DNA of 64,000 nt, taken from contig DATAAZ010000078.1 in NCBI GenBank assembly GCA_036259875.1, positions 62,001 to 126,000 of the forward strand. The letters run 5' to 3'. The stretch comes from DATAAZ01 sp036259875 (GTDB lineage Bacteria > Actinomycetota > Thermoleophilia > Gaiellales > Gaiellaceae). The position numbers were made by a program, and so were the translations under genes. Below are positions 55,790-63,828 of the stretch, one piece after another. A model generated the notes under the pieces. That model made no database searches and was not told where the DNA came from. It saw nothing but the letters and a program-made list of their open reading frames with translations. Each line of letters begins with the position of its first letter. The stretch's first letter is position 1.

Positions 55790-57718
55790 GTGGCCCGGTA
55801 CGCGTCCGTCGTTCCGCTCGTCGCGACGCGAGCGCTCGCCCGTCCGTTCACGTACCTCGCGGACGGGCTCGAAAAGGGGGCCGTCGTCTCGGTGCCGTTC
55901 GGGCGGGCGCGCCGTCGCGGCGTCGTTGTCGGGCTCGTCGACTTGCCGCCGCCCGACGTCGAGCCGGTCGCGGTTGAGCGCGTGCTCGCCACGCTTCCCG
56001 GGCCGCTTGTCGACCTCGCGCTCTGGCTCGCCGACTACTACGGCTCGACGCCTGCCCGCGCCCTCGCCCTCGTCGCGCCGCCGGCGCGCGCCCGGCGCGC
56101 GGGCGCCCGTCGCCGCGCCAAGCCGGTGGATGTTCCCGCCGACGAGCGCCCCGAGGAGCTGACGGCGGAACAGGGCCGCGCGCTCGAGCGGATCACGGGC
56201 GCGCTCGGCGCGACGGCGCTCTTCCTCCTCCACGGGGCGACAGGAAGCGGGAAGACGGAGGTCTACCTGCGGGCGTGCGAGGCCGCGCTCGCGCGCGGGC
56301 TCGGAGCGATCGTGCTGGTGCCCGAGATCGCGCTCACGCCGCAGGCGGCCGCGCGCTTTCGCGCCCGCTTCGGAGAGCGGGTCGCGGTGCTTCACTCGCG
56401 CCTCACGGAGGCTGAGCGACGCGACGAGCGCGAACGGATCGCGGCCGGCGAGGCGCGGGTCGTGGTCGGGGCCCGCTCGGCGGTCTTCGCCCCCGTGCGC
56501 GACCTCGGGCTCGTCTGCGTCGACGAGGAGCAGGACGCCTCGTACAAGCAGGATTCCGACCCCCGCTACGACGCGCGAACGGTGGCGGCGAAGCGGGGCG
56601 CCCTCGAAGGCGCGGTCGTCGTGTACGGAAGCGCGACGCCGCGGGCGGAGAGCTGGGCGCGGCTCGAACGGGTCGAGCTGGGCGGCCGCGTGGGCGCGTC
56701 GCTTCCACCCGTTCGGATCGTTGATCTGCGCCGCGAGCCCGGCTACCCGCTCTCCGGGCCGCTCCTCGCCGAGCTGGGCGCGCTCGCGGACGGCGGCGGG
56801 AAGGCCGTCCTCCTCCTCAACCGGCGCGGCGTCGCCCCCGCTCTCCACTGCCGCGCCTGCGGGCTGACGCCGCGCTGCGAGCGCTGCGACGTAGCGCTCA
56901 CGCTTCACGCGGACGGGCGCCTGCGCTGTCACCACTGCGGCTTCGCCGTGACGGCGCCCGAGCGCTGTCCCGCCTGCCGCTCGCCGGAGCTCGCTCGGCT
57001 CGGTGCCGGAACCGAGCGCCTCGAGGCCGACCTCCGCGTCCGGCTCCCGGAGCTCGAGCTCGTCCGTCTCGACGCCGACGCCGTGAGGAACCCCGCGAGC
57101 CTCGCCGCATCGCTCTCCCGGTTCGCCGCAGCCGACCGCGCCGTTCTCCTGGGCACACAAATGGTCGCGAAGGGCCATCACTTCGAGGGCGTCGCGCTCG
57201 CGGCGGTCGTGGACGCCGACACGGGGCTCGCGCTCCCCGACTTCCGGGCCGAAGAGCGGACGTTCCAGCTCGTTACGCAGCTCGCCGGCCGAAGTGGACG
57301 CGACGCGCCGGGCCGCGTGCTCGTCCAGACGTACCAGCCCGATGCGCGGCCGATCGCGCTCGCCGCCCGCCACGCGGTCGACGAGTTCCTCGCCGGCGAG
57401 CTCGAGCGCCGCGCGGCGCTCGGCTATCCGCCCTTCCGCCACCTCGTCAGCGTCGTCGTCGCGGGGCCGACCGCGGACGGGCCCGCCACCGTCCTGACGG
57501 AGCTCCGCGCCGAGCTCGAGCGCGTCGTCGATGCCGAGCTGCTCGGGCCGGCGCCGCTCCTGCGCCTCCGCGGTCGGCACCGCGCGCAGCTCCTCGCGAA
57601 GACCCGGAATCCGCGCGCCGTCGCCGGCCCGGCCGGGCGCCTCCTGGCCGCCGCGACGACGGCGATGCGCCGCGACGAGCTCACGGCCGTGATCGACGTG
57701 GATCCACAAGCCGTCTGA
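55790..57718 (+). CDS. priA: Primosomal protein N' (replication restart helicase)
   Basis: 642 residues from GTG 55790. The 3'-OH-binding N-terminal domain opens VARYASVVPLVATRALARPF. The helicase core has an intact Walker A (about residues 148-155, GATGSGKTEVYL) and Walker B-like DEEQDASYKQ (about 244). Eight cysteines in the pattern CRACGLTPRCERCD and CHHCGFAVTAPERCPAC (about 355-400) form two zinc sites. TQMVAKGHHF is in the C-terminal helicase lobe. PriA restarts stalled replication forks. It starts the priA-def-fmt-rsmB-rpe-rib run. Confidence 0.95.
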   Translation: MARYASVVPLVATRALARPFTYLADGLEKGAVVSVPFGRARRRGVVVGLVDLPPPDVEPVAVERVLATLPGPLVDLALWLADYYGSTPARALALVAPPARARRAGARRRAKPVDVPADERPEELTAEQGRALERITGALGATALFLLHGATGSGKTEVYLRACEAALARGLGAIVLVPEIALTPQAAARFRARFGERVAVLHSRLTEAERRDERERIAAGEARVVVGARSAVFAPVRDLGLVCVDEEQDASYKQDSDPRYDARTVAAKRGALEGAVVVYGSATPRAESWARLERVELGGRVGASLPPVRIVDLRREPGYPLSGPLLAELGALADGGGKAVLLLNRRGVAPALHCRACGLTPRCERCDVALTLHADGRLRCHHCGFAVTAPERCPACRSPELARLGAGTERLEADLRVRLPELELVRLDADAVRNPASLAASLSRFAAADRAVLLGTQMVAKGHHFEGVALAAVVDADTGLALPDFRAEERTFQLVTQLAGRSGRDAPGRVLVQTYQPDARPIALAARHAVDEFLAGELERRAALGYPPFRHLVSVVVAGPTADGPATVLTELRAELERVVDAELLGPAPLLRLRGRHRAQLLAKTRNPRAVAGPAGRLLAAATTAMRRDELTAVIDVDPQAV

Positions 57719-57719
57719 A

Positions 57720-57725
57720 TACACT
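57720..57725 (+). promoter_or_regulatory. Leaderless-type -10 hexamer TACACT for def
   Basis: TACACT is followed by 7 bases and the GTG at 57733. Confidence 0.45.
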
Positions 57726-57732
57726 GGCCGGC

Positions 57733-58305
57733 GTGGGTGAAATCGAGGGGCAGGTTCGCGACGAGAAGCTCGATCCCGAGCGCGAAGCGCGCCGGCGGCT
57801 CGCGCTCGCGCAGGTGCGCCAGTACCCCGACCCCGTGCTCCGGATGCGGGCGAACGAGGTCACCGAGTTCGACGACGCGCTCCGCGCCCTCGCCGACCGG
57901 ATGACCCGGCTCATGCAGGAGGCGCGCGGCGTGGGGCTCGCCGCGCCCCAGATCGGACTCCTTCAGCGCGTCCTCGTCTACCAGACGGACGAGGAGACTC
58001 CTCCCGTCGCGCTCGTGAACCCGCGGATCGTCGAAGCGGCGGACGAACGCGAGCCGGCGGACGAAGGCTGCCTCTCGCTCGGGGCGGCGTCGGTCGTCGT
58101 CCCGGTCGAGCGGCCCGTGAGGGTCACGATCGACGCCGCCTCGCCGGTGGGCGAGCCCGTTCGGGTCGAGGCCGACGCGCTCGAGGCACGCATCATCCAA
58201 CACGAGCTCGACCACCTCGACGGCGTCCTTACGATCGACCGAACCGTCCCCGAGGCCCGGCGGCGCGCCTTGGGAGAGCTGCGACCACAGCCAGTTCTCG
58301 GGTGA
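57733..58305 (+). CDS. def: Peptide deformylase
   Basis: 190 residues. The three motifs are all present: GVGLAAPQIG, EGCLSL, and QHELDHLDG with HExxH. It removes the formyl group from new proteins. An N-terminal extension of about 25 residues (GEIEGQVRDEKLDPEREARR) precedes the normal start region, ALAQVRQYPDPVLR. The stop overlaps fmt, which adds the same formyl group. The GTG start is supported by the hexamer 7 bases before it. Confidence 0.95.
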   Translation: MGEIEGQVRDEKLDPEREARRRLALAQVRQYPDPVLRMRANEVTEFDDALRALADRMTRLMQEARGVGLAAPQIGLLQRVLVYQTDEETPPVALVNPRIVEAADEREPADEGCLSLGAASVVVPVERPVRVTIDAASPVGEPVRVEADALEARIIQHELDHLDGVLTIDRTVPEARRRALGELRPQPVLG

Positions 58306-59111
58306 AGCTCGCCGTCGCGGCGACCGCCCCGTTCGGGGCGGCCGTGCTCGAGGGACTCGCCACGCGCCACGACGTCGAGACCGTCGTCACGCGGCCGGAT
58401 CGTCCGCGCGGACGCGGCCGCCGCCCCGGCCCGCCACCGGCGAAGGCGGTCGCGGAGCGGCTCGGGATCCCGGTCGCCCAACCCGAGCGGCTCGAGTCCT
58501 CCCCGGGGAATGCGCCGGTCGTCGTCGTCGCGGCCTACGGAGCGCTCGTTCCGGCCGTGCTCCTCCGCGAGCGGCTGTGGCTGAACGTGCACCCGTCGCT
58601 CTTGCCGCGTTGGCGAGGGGCGGCGCCGGTGGAGCGGGCGATCATGGCGGGCGATCCCGAGACCGGCGTCACGATCCACCGCACGACCGAGGAGCTCGAC
58701 GCCGGGCCGATCGCAGCTCAGCGGTCGTTTCCGATCGAGCCCGAAGACGACGCGGGCGCGGTCTACGAGAAGGCGGCATCGCTCGCGCTCGAGCTCTTCG
58801 AGGAAGTGCTCCCGGAGCCGCGGTTCCGTCCGCAGCCGGAGGAGGGGGTCACGTACGCGGCGAAGATCGGGCCGGCCGACCGCGAGCTCGACTGGTCGCG
58901 CGCGGCGGACGAGATCGTGAACCGCGTGCGAGCGCTCTCGCCCCACATCGGCGCGTGGGGCGTCGTGGACGGGCGGCGGCTCGTCGTGTGGCGGGCTCGT
59001 CCGGCCGCGCCCGACTCGCTCCTCGTCGTCGGCGGCGTCGAGCTGCTGGAGGTGCAGCCCGAGGGGCGCCGGCGGATGACCGCCGCCGAGTACCTGCGCG
59101 GCCGGCGCTGA
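58302..59111 (+). CDS. fmt: Methionyl-tRNA formyltransferase
   Basis: 269 residues, somewhat shorter than the usual 305-315. It starts with GTG overlapping def. The catalytic triad region is seen in LNVHPSLLPRWRGAAPVERA (Asn, His) and TEELDAGPIAAQ (Asp). The C-terminal domain is trimmed but retains VTYAAKIGPADRELDWSRAA and ADEIVNRVRALSPHIGAWGV. It formylates the initiator tRNA. It is followed by a 258-base gap with a palindrome pair, not directly by rsmB. Confidence 0.93.
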   Translation: MKLAVAATAPFGAAVLEGLATRHDVETVVTRPDRPRGRGRRPGPPPAKAVAERLGIPVAQPERLESSPGNAPVVVVAAYGALVPAVLLRERLWLNVHPSLLPRWRGAAPVERAIMAGDPETGVTIHRTTEELDAGPIAAQRSFPIEPEDDAGAVYEKAASLALELFEEVLPEPRFRPQPEEGVTYAAKIGPADRELDWSRAADEIVNRVRALSPHIGAWGVVDGRRLVVWRARPAAPDSLLVVGGVELLEVQPEGRRRMTAAEYLRGRR

Positions 59112-59180
59112 GCACGGCCGCCCGAGCCGCGCTTCTCGCGGCGCCGCCCGCGGACGCGGGGACAGGCGCGCCTCCTTCAC

Positions 59181-59314
59181 GTGGGGACTGTCCCTGGGAC
59201 AGTCCCTCAGGCACGGCCCGAACGGCCGATCGGCCGTTGCGAGACCCGCGGAACCATCCGCGTTCCCGGATTTCACCGGCCGTTTCGGGGACAGTCCCTG
59301 GGACAGTCCCCGGG
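59181..59314. repeat. REPIN-like pair of palindromes, copy B
   Basis: Left unit: arms GGGACTGTCCC (59184-59194) and GGGACAGTCCC (59196-59206) around one T, with GTG in front as in copy A. Right unit: GGGACAGTCCC (59288-59298) and the same (59300-59310) around one T. The 81 bases between contain a perfect 18-base palindrome AACGGCCGATCGGCCGTT (59221-59238). It fills the gap between fmt and rsmB. Left ends (GTGGGGACTG) and right ends (CAGTCCCCGGG) match copy A at 10231-10376. Confidence 0.6.
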
Positions 59315-59353
59315 TCACGTCCCGGCGAGCCGATGGTCGGCGAGGGCTCCGCG

Positions 59354-59359
59354 TATCGT
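59354..59359 (+). promoter_or_regulatory. Leaderless-type -10 hexamer TATCGT for rsmB
   Basis: TATCGT is followed by 10 bases and the ATG at 59370, marking that ATG as the ancestral rsmB start. Confidence 0.4.
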
Positions 59360-59369
59360 CCGCGCCGGG

Positions 59370-59463
59370 ATGACGGCGCGCCGGGTCGCCTACGAGGTCG
59401 TGCGCCGCGTCTTCGAGGAGGGCGCATACGCCGACCGGGCCTTCCGTGCCGTCGCGGCTCGGC
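59370..59463 (+). other. Out-of-frame N-terminus of rsmB
   Basis: MTARRVAYEVVRRVFEEGAY then ADRAFRAVAA matches the normal first 30 residues of RsmB (NusB-like domain). This frame then runs into nonsense, while the downstream frame picks up at RLGDRDRAFAMQLAYGTV. The shift lies near 59450-59463. Confidence 0.65.
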
Positions 59464-60597
59464 GACCGCGACCGCGCCTTCGCCATGCAGCTCGCGTACG
59501 GAACCGTCCAGCGCGTCCGGACGCTCGACCACGCGACTGAGACGCTCGGTCGCCGACGGATCCACAAGCTCGACCCGCCCGTCCGCGCGGCGCTTCGAGT
59601 CGGGGCCTACCAGCTCGGCTTCATGGCGGGCGTCCCGGCTCACGCCGCTGCGAACGAGTCGGTGGAGCTCGTCCGCGCCGCCGGGCTCGAGCGCGGGGTC
59701 GCCTTCACGAATGCGGTGATGCGTCGGCTGTCAGTGGGGATCCACGACCTCCTCGCCTCGCTCGGCGACGCAACGCCCGCCGAGGCCGCGCTCCGGCACT
59801 CGTATCCCGACTGGATCGCCGACGTCTTCTGGCGCGAGCACGGCCGTGAGGCCGCACTCGCTCTCATGGAAACCGAGAACGAGCCGCCCCCGACGGTGGT
59901 TCGGCTCACCGACCGTGCCGACGATCTCCCCGGCGAGCGCGACGACGCGCTTCCCCGCGCGCTGACCGTCGATCACATTCCCGCCGGCTGGATCGAGCGC
60001 GGTCTCGTTTGGCCGCAGAGCAAGGGCTCGCAGCTAGCCGGACTCGCGGTCGGAGCCCAGCCGGGCGAGCGTGTTCTCGACCTGTGCGCCGCGCCGGGCG
60101 GTAAGTCGACGCAGCTCGCGGAGATCGCCGAGCAGGTCGTCGCCGTCGAGAAGCACGCCGGCCGCGCGCGGGAGCTCGAGGCGAATGTGGCCCGGATGGG
60201 GCTCGCGAACGTCCGCGTGGTGAACGCCGACGCGCTCGACCTTCCCGCGCAGGTGCGGGGGTTCGACCGTGCGCTCGTCGACGCGCCGTGTTCGGGGCTC
60301 GGCGTTCTGAACACCCGCCCCGACCTGCGCTGGCGCGCGGAGCCGCTTCCCGACCTGCAACGGCGCCTGCTCGAGGTCGCGGCCGAGCGCACGAGGCCCG
60401 GCGGGAGGATCGCGTTCGCGGTCTGCACGCTCCACCGGCCCGAGAACGAGGACGTCGTCGATGGGCTCGGGCTCGACACCGACGACCTCGGCGCCGAGTG
60501 GCCCGCGTACCGCCACCCGCGCCGCCCGAAGTTCCTCCTCACCCTGCCGCACGTCCACCGCACCTCGGGGTTCTTCGTGGCGAGAATGCGGGTGTGA
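59446..60597 (+). CDS. rsmB: 16S rRNA (cytosine967-C5)-methyltransferase, 5' end frameshifted
   Basis: 383 residues in this frame (GTG 59446, MPSRLGDRDRAFAMQLAYGT). The NusB-like RNA-binding domain (about 1-130) lacks its first helix, which is encoded in another frame at 59370. The methyltransferase domain (about 160-383) is intact: LDLCAAPGGKSTQLAEIAEQ binds SAM, DAPCSGLGVLNTRPDLRWRA carries the PC motif and AVCTLHRPENEDVV the second catalytic Cys. It methylates C967 of 16S rRNA. Either a real frameshift, with translation from the GTG, or a sequencing error could explain the break. It overlaps rpe by four bases. Confidence 0.85.
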   Translation: MPSRLGDRDRAFAMQLAYGTVQRVRTLDHATETLGRRRIHKLDPPVRAALRVGAYQLGFMAGVPAHAAANESVELVRAAGLERGVAFTNAVMRRLSVGIHDLLASLGDATPAEAALRHSYPDWIADVFWREHGREAALALMETENEPPPTVVRLTDRADDLPGERDDALPRALTVDHIPAGWIERGLVWPQSKGSQLAGLAVGAQPGERVLDLCAAPGGKSTQLAEIAEQVVAVEKHAGRARELEANVARMGLANVRVVNADALDLPAQVRGFDRALVDAPCSGLGVLNTRPDLRWRAEPLPDLQRRLLEVAAERTRPGGRIAFAVCTLHRPENEDVVDGLGLDTDDLGAEWPAYRHPRRPKFLLTLPHVHRTSGFFVARMRV

Positions 60598-61271
60598 GCT
60601 GGCGCGAATGGGCCCGCGGCGCCGAGGTGGAGCCGTCGCTCTACGCCGCCGACTTCGCCCGCCTCGGCGAGCAGACGCGCGAGCTCCTCGACGCCGGCGT
60701 CCGGATCTTCCATTTCGACGTCGGCGACGGGCACTTCGTCGAGCCGGTCACGATCGGGCCCGTCGTGCTGGAGTCGATCGCGCCGCTCGTGCACGAGCGC
60801 GGCGGCGCGCTCGACTGCCACCTGATGGTCGACAACCCGGAGCGCCACATCGGCCTGATCGCCGACGCGGGCGGCGACAGCGTCACGTTCCACGCCGAGG
60901 TGAGGGGCGATCCGAGCGGGCTCGTGGAGCGAGCGCGCGAGCTTGGCCTCGGGGTCGGGCTCGCGTTCAACCCCGATACGCCCGTGGCGGCGGCGCTCGC
61001 CGCCGCGGACGGCGTCGACCTCGTCCTCTGCATGAGCATCCACCCGGGTTACTCCGGTCAGGCATTCCTCCCCGAGTCGCTCGAGCGGATCCGTGACCTG
61101 CGCGACGGGCTCGCGGAGGACGTCTTCGTGCAGGTGGACGGCGGGATCACGGACGGGAACGCGACCGCCGTCCACGAGGCGGGTGCGGAGCTCATCGTCG
61201 CGGGCAGCGCCGTCTTCGCCGCGGGCGACATCGCGGCCGCGTACCGCCGCCTCGCTGATGCGATCGCGTGA
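60594..61271 (+). CDS. rpe: Ribulose-phosphate 3-epimerase
   Basis: 225 residues from GTG 60594, overlapping the rsmB stop. The TIM barrel shows VEPSLYAADFARLGEQTREL, RIFHFDVGDGHFVEPVTIGP (metal-ligand His and Asp), LDCHLMVDNPERHI, CMSIHPGYSGQAFLPESLER and VQVDGGITDGNATAVHEAGA with the catalytic Asp. It interconverts ribulose 5-phosphate and xylulose 5-phosphate. Ribulose 5-phosphate is also a riboflavin precursor, so its place before ribD makes sense. Confidence 0.95.
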   Translation: MSWREWARGAEVEPSLYAADFARLGEQTRELLDAGVRIFHFDVGDGHFVEPVTIGPVVLESIAPLVHERGGALDCHLMVDNPERHIGLIADAGGDSVTFHAEVRGDPSGLVERARELGLGVGLAFNPDTPVAAALAAADGVDLVLCMSIHPGYSGQAFLPESLERIRDLRDGLAEDVFVQVDGGITDGNATAVHEAGAELIVAGSAVFAAGDIAAAYRRLADAIA

Positions 61272-61278
61272 GCGCCCC

Positions 61279-62268
61279 ATGAACGATCGGCGCCATCTCG
61301 AGCGAGCGCTCGAGCTCGCGGAGCGGGGCCGCGGGACGACGAGGCCGAACCCCGTCGTCGGCGCGGTCGTCGTCAAGGACGGCGAGGTCGTCGGCGAGGG
61401 CTGGCACGAGCGCCCCGGTGCGCCGCATGCGGAGGTCGTCGCGCTCGCGGCCGCCGGCGAGCGCGCCCGCGGCGCGACGCTCTACGTGACGCTCGAGCCC
61501 TGCGCCCACCACGGCCGGACGCCGCCGTGCGTCGATGCGGTCGTCGAAGCGGGGGTCGCCCGCGTCGTCGCGGCAGCGCCCGACCCGGATCCGCGCACGA
61601 ACGGGCGCGGGCTCGCCCGCCTGCGGGAGGCCGGGATCGCGGTGGAGGCGGCGGACGAGGAGGTCGCGGCGCGCGCCCGGCGCCAGAACGAGGCGTTTCG
61701 GACCGCCGTCGCGCTCGGGCGCCCGTTCGTGACGTACAAGGTGGCGGCGACGCTCGACGGCCGCGTCGCTGCGCCGAGCGGCGAGGCGCGCTGGATCTCG
61801 GGTGAGGAAAGCCGGCGGCTCGTCCACGAGCTTCGCGCCGCCTCGGACGCGGTCGCGGTCGGGATGGGGACGGTCCGCGCCGACAACCCCAGGCTGACCG
61901 CCCGGGACGTCGGCGCGAAGCGCCAGCCGCGCCGGCTCGCATTCGGCCAAGGGCCGCTTCCGGAGGGGTCCGATCTCGAGCTCGTCGAGGGCCCGCTCGA
62001 GGACGAGCTTCGGCGCCTCGCCGGGGACGGAGTCCAGTCGCTGCTCCTCGAGGGTGGCCCGACGCTCGCGGGCGCCTTCCTGCGCGCGGACGTGATCGAC
62101 AAGCTCGTCCTCTTCCTGGCGTCCAAGCTCGCCGGCGGAGACGACGCGCCGCCCCTCTTCGCCGGGCCAGCCGCTCCGACGCTCGCGAAGTTCGTTCCGC
62201 TGACCGGGCTCGAAGCTCGCCGCGTCGGTGAGGACCTCGTCGTGACCGGCTACATCCACGAGCCGTAG
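61279..62268 (+). CDS. ribD: Riboflavin biosynthesis protein RibD (deaminase and reductase)
   Basis: 329 residues from ATG 61279. The N-terminal deaminase domain (about 1-140) has APHAEVVALAAAGERARGAT with the zinc His and Glu, and TLEPCAHHGRTPPCVDAVVE with both zinc Cys. The reductase domain (about 145-329) starts PFVTYKVAATLDGRVAAPSG and contains LRAASDAVAVGMGTVRADNP. Together they convert the pyrimidine product of GTP cyclohydrolase II. The reductase part is rather short. A GGAGG near its stop serves the next gene. Confidence 0.95.
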   Translation: MNDRRHLERALELAERGRGTTRPNPVVGAVVVKDGEVVGEGWHERPGAPHAEVVALAAAGERARGATLYVTLEPCAHHGRTPPCVDAVVEAGVARVVAAAPDPDPRTNGRGLARLREAGIAVEAADEEVAARARRQNEAFRTAVALGRPFVTYKVAATLDGRVAAPSGEARWISGEESRRLVHELRAASDAVAVGMGTVRADNPRLTARDVGAKRQPRRLAFGQGPLPEGSDLELVEGPLEDELRRLAGDGVQSLLLEGGPTLAGAFLRADVIDKLVLFLASKLAGGDDAPPLFAGPAAPTLAKFVPLTGLEARRVGEDLVVTGYIHEP

Positions 62269-62277
62269 GAGGCCCGG

Positions 62278-63189
62278 ACGGCGCGGCCGCGCATCTGGCT
62301 CGGGCCCGATCGCCACCGGCTTCTCGCCGCGGCGATCGAGCGAGGGGGTGGCCGCGTGGTCGCCGACCCGACGGCAGCGACCGCGATCGTCTGGAGTGGC
62401 GGTCGGCCGCCGGAGATCCGAGTCGTGCTCCACCCGGGGATCGAGTGGGTGCAGCTCGACTCGGCCGGCGTCGATCGCTGGGTCGGCGAAGGACTTGTCG
62501 ACCCCGAACGCCGCTGGACGGCCGTCCACGGCGCCTACGCGCCCGACGTCGCCGAGCACGCCGTCGCGTTCCTCCTCGCGGCGGCGCGCCGCCTCCCGCA
62601 GGCCGCGAGACGAAACGAGTGGCGTACGCTCGACGCCGAGCCGCTCGCCCGTCGGACCGTCGGGCTTGTCGGAGCCGGCTCGATCGGCCGCGAGACGATC
62701 GCGCGCCTGCGGCCGTTCGGCGCTTCCGTGCTCGCGCTCACGCGCTCGGGGCGGGCGGTCGACGGGGCCGACCGCTCCTTCGGCCCGGGCGGTCTCGACG
62801 AGCTTCTCCACGTGAGCGACTACGTCGTCCTCGCGTTGCCGCTGACGCCGGAGACCCGCGGACTGATCGGCGAGCGCGAGCTCGACCTCGTCGGAGCCAG
62901 GGGTTGGATCGTCAACGTCGGCCGCGGGCCGCTCGTCGACACCGACGCGCTCGTCCGGGCGCTTACCGAACGGCGGATCGCAGGCGCGTGCCTCGACGTC
63001 ACCGATCCCGAACCGCTTCCCGCCGGCCATCCGCTCTGGCGCTTCGAGAACGTCCTGATTACGCCGCACGTCGCAAACCCGCCCGGGACGATCCACGAGC
63101 CGCTCGCCCGGCTCGTCGAGGAGAACGTCCGCCGCTTCGCTGCGGGGCGCGATCTTCTCGGCGAGATCGACCCCGAGCGCGGCTACTAG
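62278..63189 (+). CDS. D-2-hydroxyacid dehydrogenase, apparent ACG start
   Basis: About 303 residues if translation begins at ACG 62278, which has an ideal GGAGG five bases upstream. The first canonical start is GTG 62356, which would remove ARPRIWLGPDRHRLLAAAIE, a normal first strand and helix. The NAD loop is VGLVGAGSIGRETIARLRPF. Catalytic Arg is in NVGRGPLVDTDALVRAL, Glu in DVTDPEPLPAGHPLWRFENV, and His in ITPHVANP. These proteins reduce 2-oxoacids or oxidise phosphoglycerate-like acids; the substrate is unknown. It separates ribD from ribE, an unusual insertion. Confidence 0.85.
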   Translation, partial: TARPRIWLGPDRHRLLAAAIERGGGRVVADPTAATAIVWSGGRPPEIRVVLHPGIEWVQLDSAGVDRWVGEGLVDPERRWTAVHGAYAPDVAEHAVAFLLAAARRLPQAARRNEWRTLDAEPLARRTVGLVGAGSIGRETIARLRPFGASVLALTRSGRAVDGADRSFGPGGLDELLHVSDYVVLALPLTPETRGLIGERELDLVGARGWIVNVGRGPLVDTDALVRALTERRIAGACLDVTDPEPLPAGHPLWRFENVLITPHVANPPGTIHEPLARLVEENVRRFAAGRDLLGEIDPERGY

Positions 63190-63192
63190 AAC

Positions 63193-63198
63193 TAACCT
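63193..63198 (+). promoter_or_regulatory. Leaderless-type -10 hexamer TAACCT for ribE
   Basis: TAACCT is followed by 7 bases and the GTG at 63206. Confidence 0.4.
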
Positions 63199-63205
63199 CC
63201 CTCGC

Positions 63206-63808
63206 GTGTTCACGGGAATCGTGCGCGAGCTCGGCGTCTTCGAGGGCGTCGAGCGGAGGCTCGAGGGCGCGCGCGTGCGCGTCCGCGCGCCCGAAACGGC
63301 CGCCGAGGCGCAGGTCGGGGACTCGATCGCGCTCAACGGCGTCTGCCTGACCGCGGTCGAGGTCAGGAACGCGCAAATGACGTTCGACGTCGTCCGCGAG
63401 ACGTTGAAGCGCTCGACGCTCGATCGCGTCCAGCCGGGCGACCACGTGAACGTGGAACGGGCCGTCCGCGCGGGCGAGCCGCTCGGGGGCCACATCGTCC
63501 AGGGGCACGTCGACGGCGTCGCGCGCGTCCGTCTCGTCGAGCGCGAGGGCGACGGCAAGCGGATCGTCGTCGAGGTTCCGCCGGAGCTCGAGCGCTATTG
63601 CGTCGAGAAGGGCTCGATCGCGATCGACGGCGTCAGCGTGACCGTTGCCAACGTCCTCCCGGGCGCGATCGTCGTCGCGCTCGTCCCCCACACGCTCCGG
63701 GCGACGACGCTCGGCCGGATCGAAGCCGGCGACCCCGTGAACGTCGAGGTCGATCTCGTCGCGAAGCAGGTCGAGCGCCTCCTCGAGGCGCGCGGACGGC
63801 TTTCCTGA
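63206..63808 (+). CDS. ribE: Riboflavin synthase alpha chain
   Basis: 200 residues from GTG 63206. Two lumazine-binding repeats are visible: 1-97 starts MFTGIVRELGVFEGVERRLE and has SIALNGVCLTAVEV, and 98-195 has GGHIVQGHVDGVARVRLVER and SIAIDGVSVTVANV. It joins two dimethylribityllumazine molecules to give riboflavin. It lies after the hydroxyacid dehydrogenase and 20 bases before the dihydroxybutanone-phosphate synthase gene. Confidence 0.95.
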   Translation: MFTGIVRELGVFEGVERRLEGARVRVRAPETAAEAQVGDSIALNGVCLTAVEVRNAQMTFDVVRETLKRSTLDRVQPGDHVNVERAVRAGEPLGGHIVQGHVDGVARVRLVEREGDGKRIVVEVPPELERYCVEKGSIAIDGVSVTVANVLPGAIVVALVPHTLRATTLGRIEAGDPVNVEVDLVAKQVERLLEARGRLS

Positions 63809-63814
63809 CGCCGT

Positions 63815-63820
63815 TAGCAT
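63815..63820 (+). promoter_or_regulatory. Leaderless-type -10 hexamer TAGCAT for the dihydroxybutanone-phosphate synthase gene
   Basis: TAGCAT is followed by 8 bases and the ATG at 63829. Confidence 0.45.
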
Positions 63821-63828
63821 TCGCCCGG

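Noticed and set aside
61192..63558. Minus-strand open frame of 788 codons over rpe, ribD, the dehydrogenase and ribE
   Set aside because: Antisense shadow of four conserved genes with no recognisable domain.
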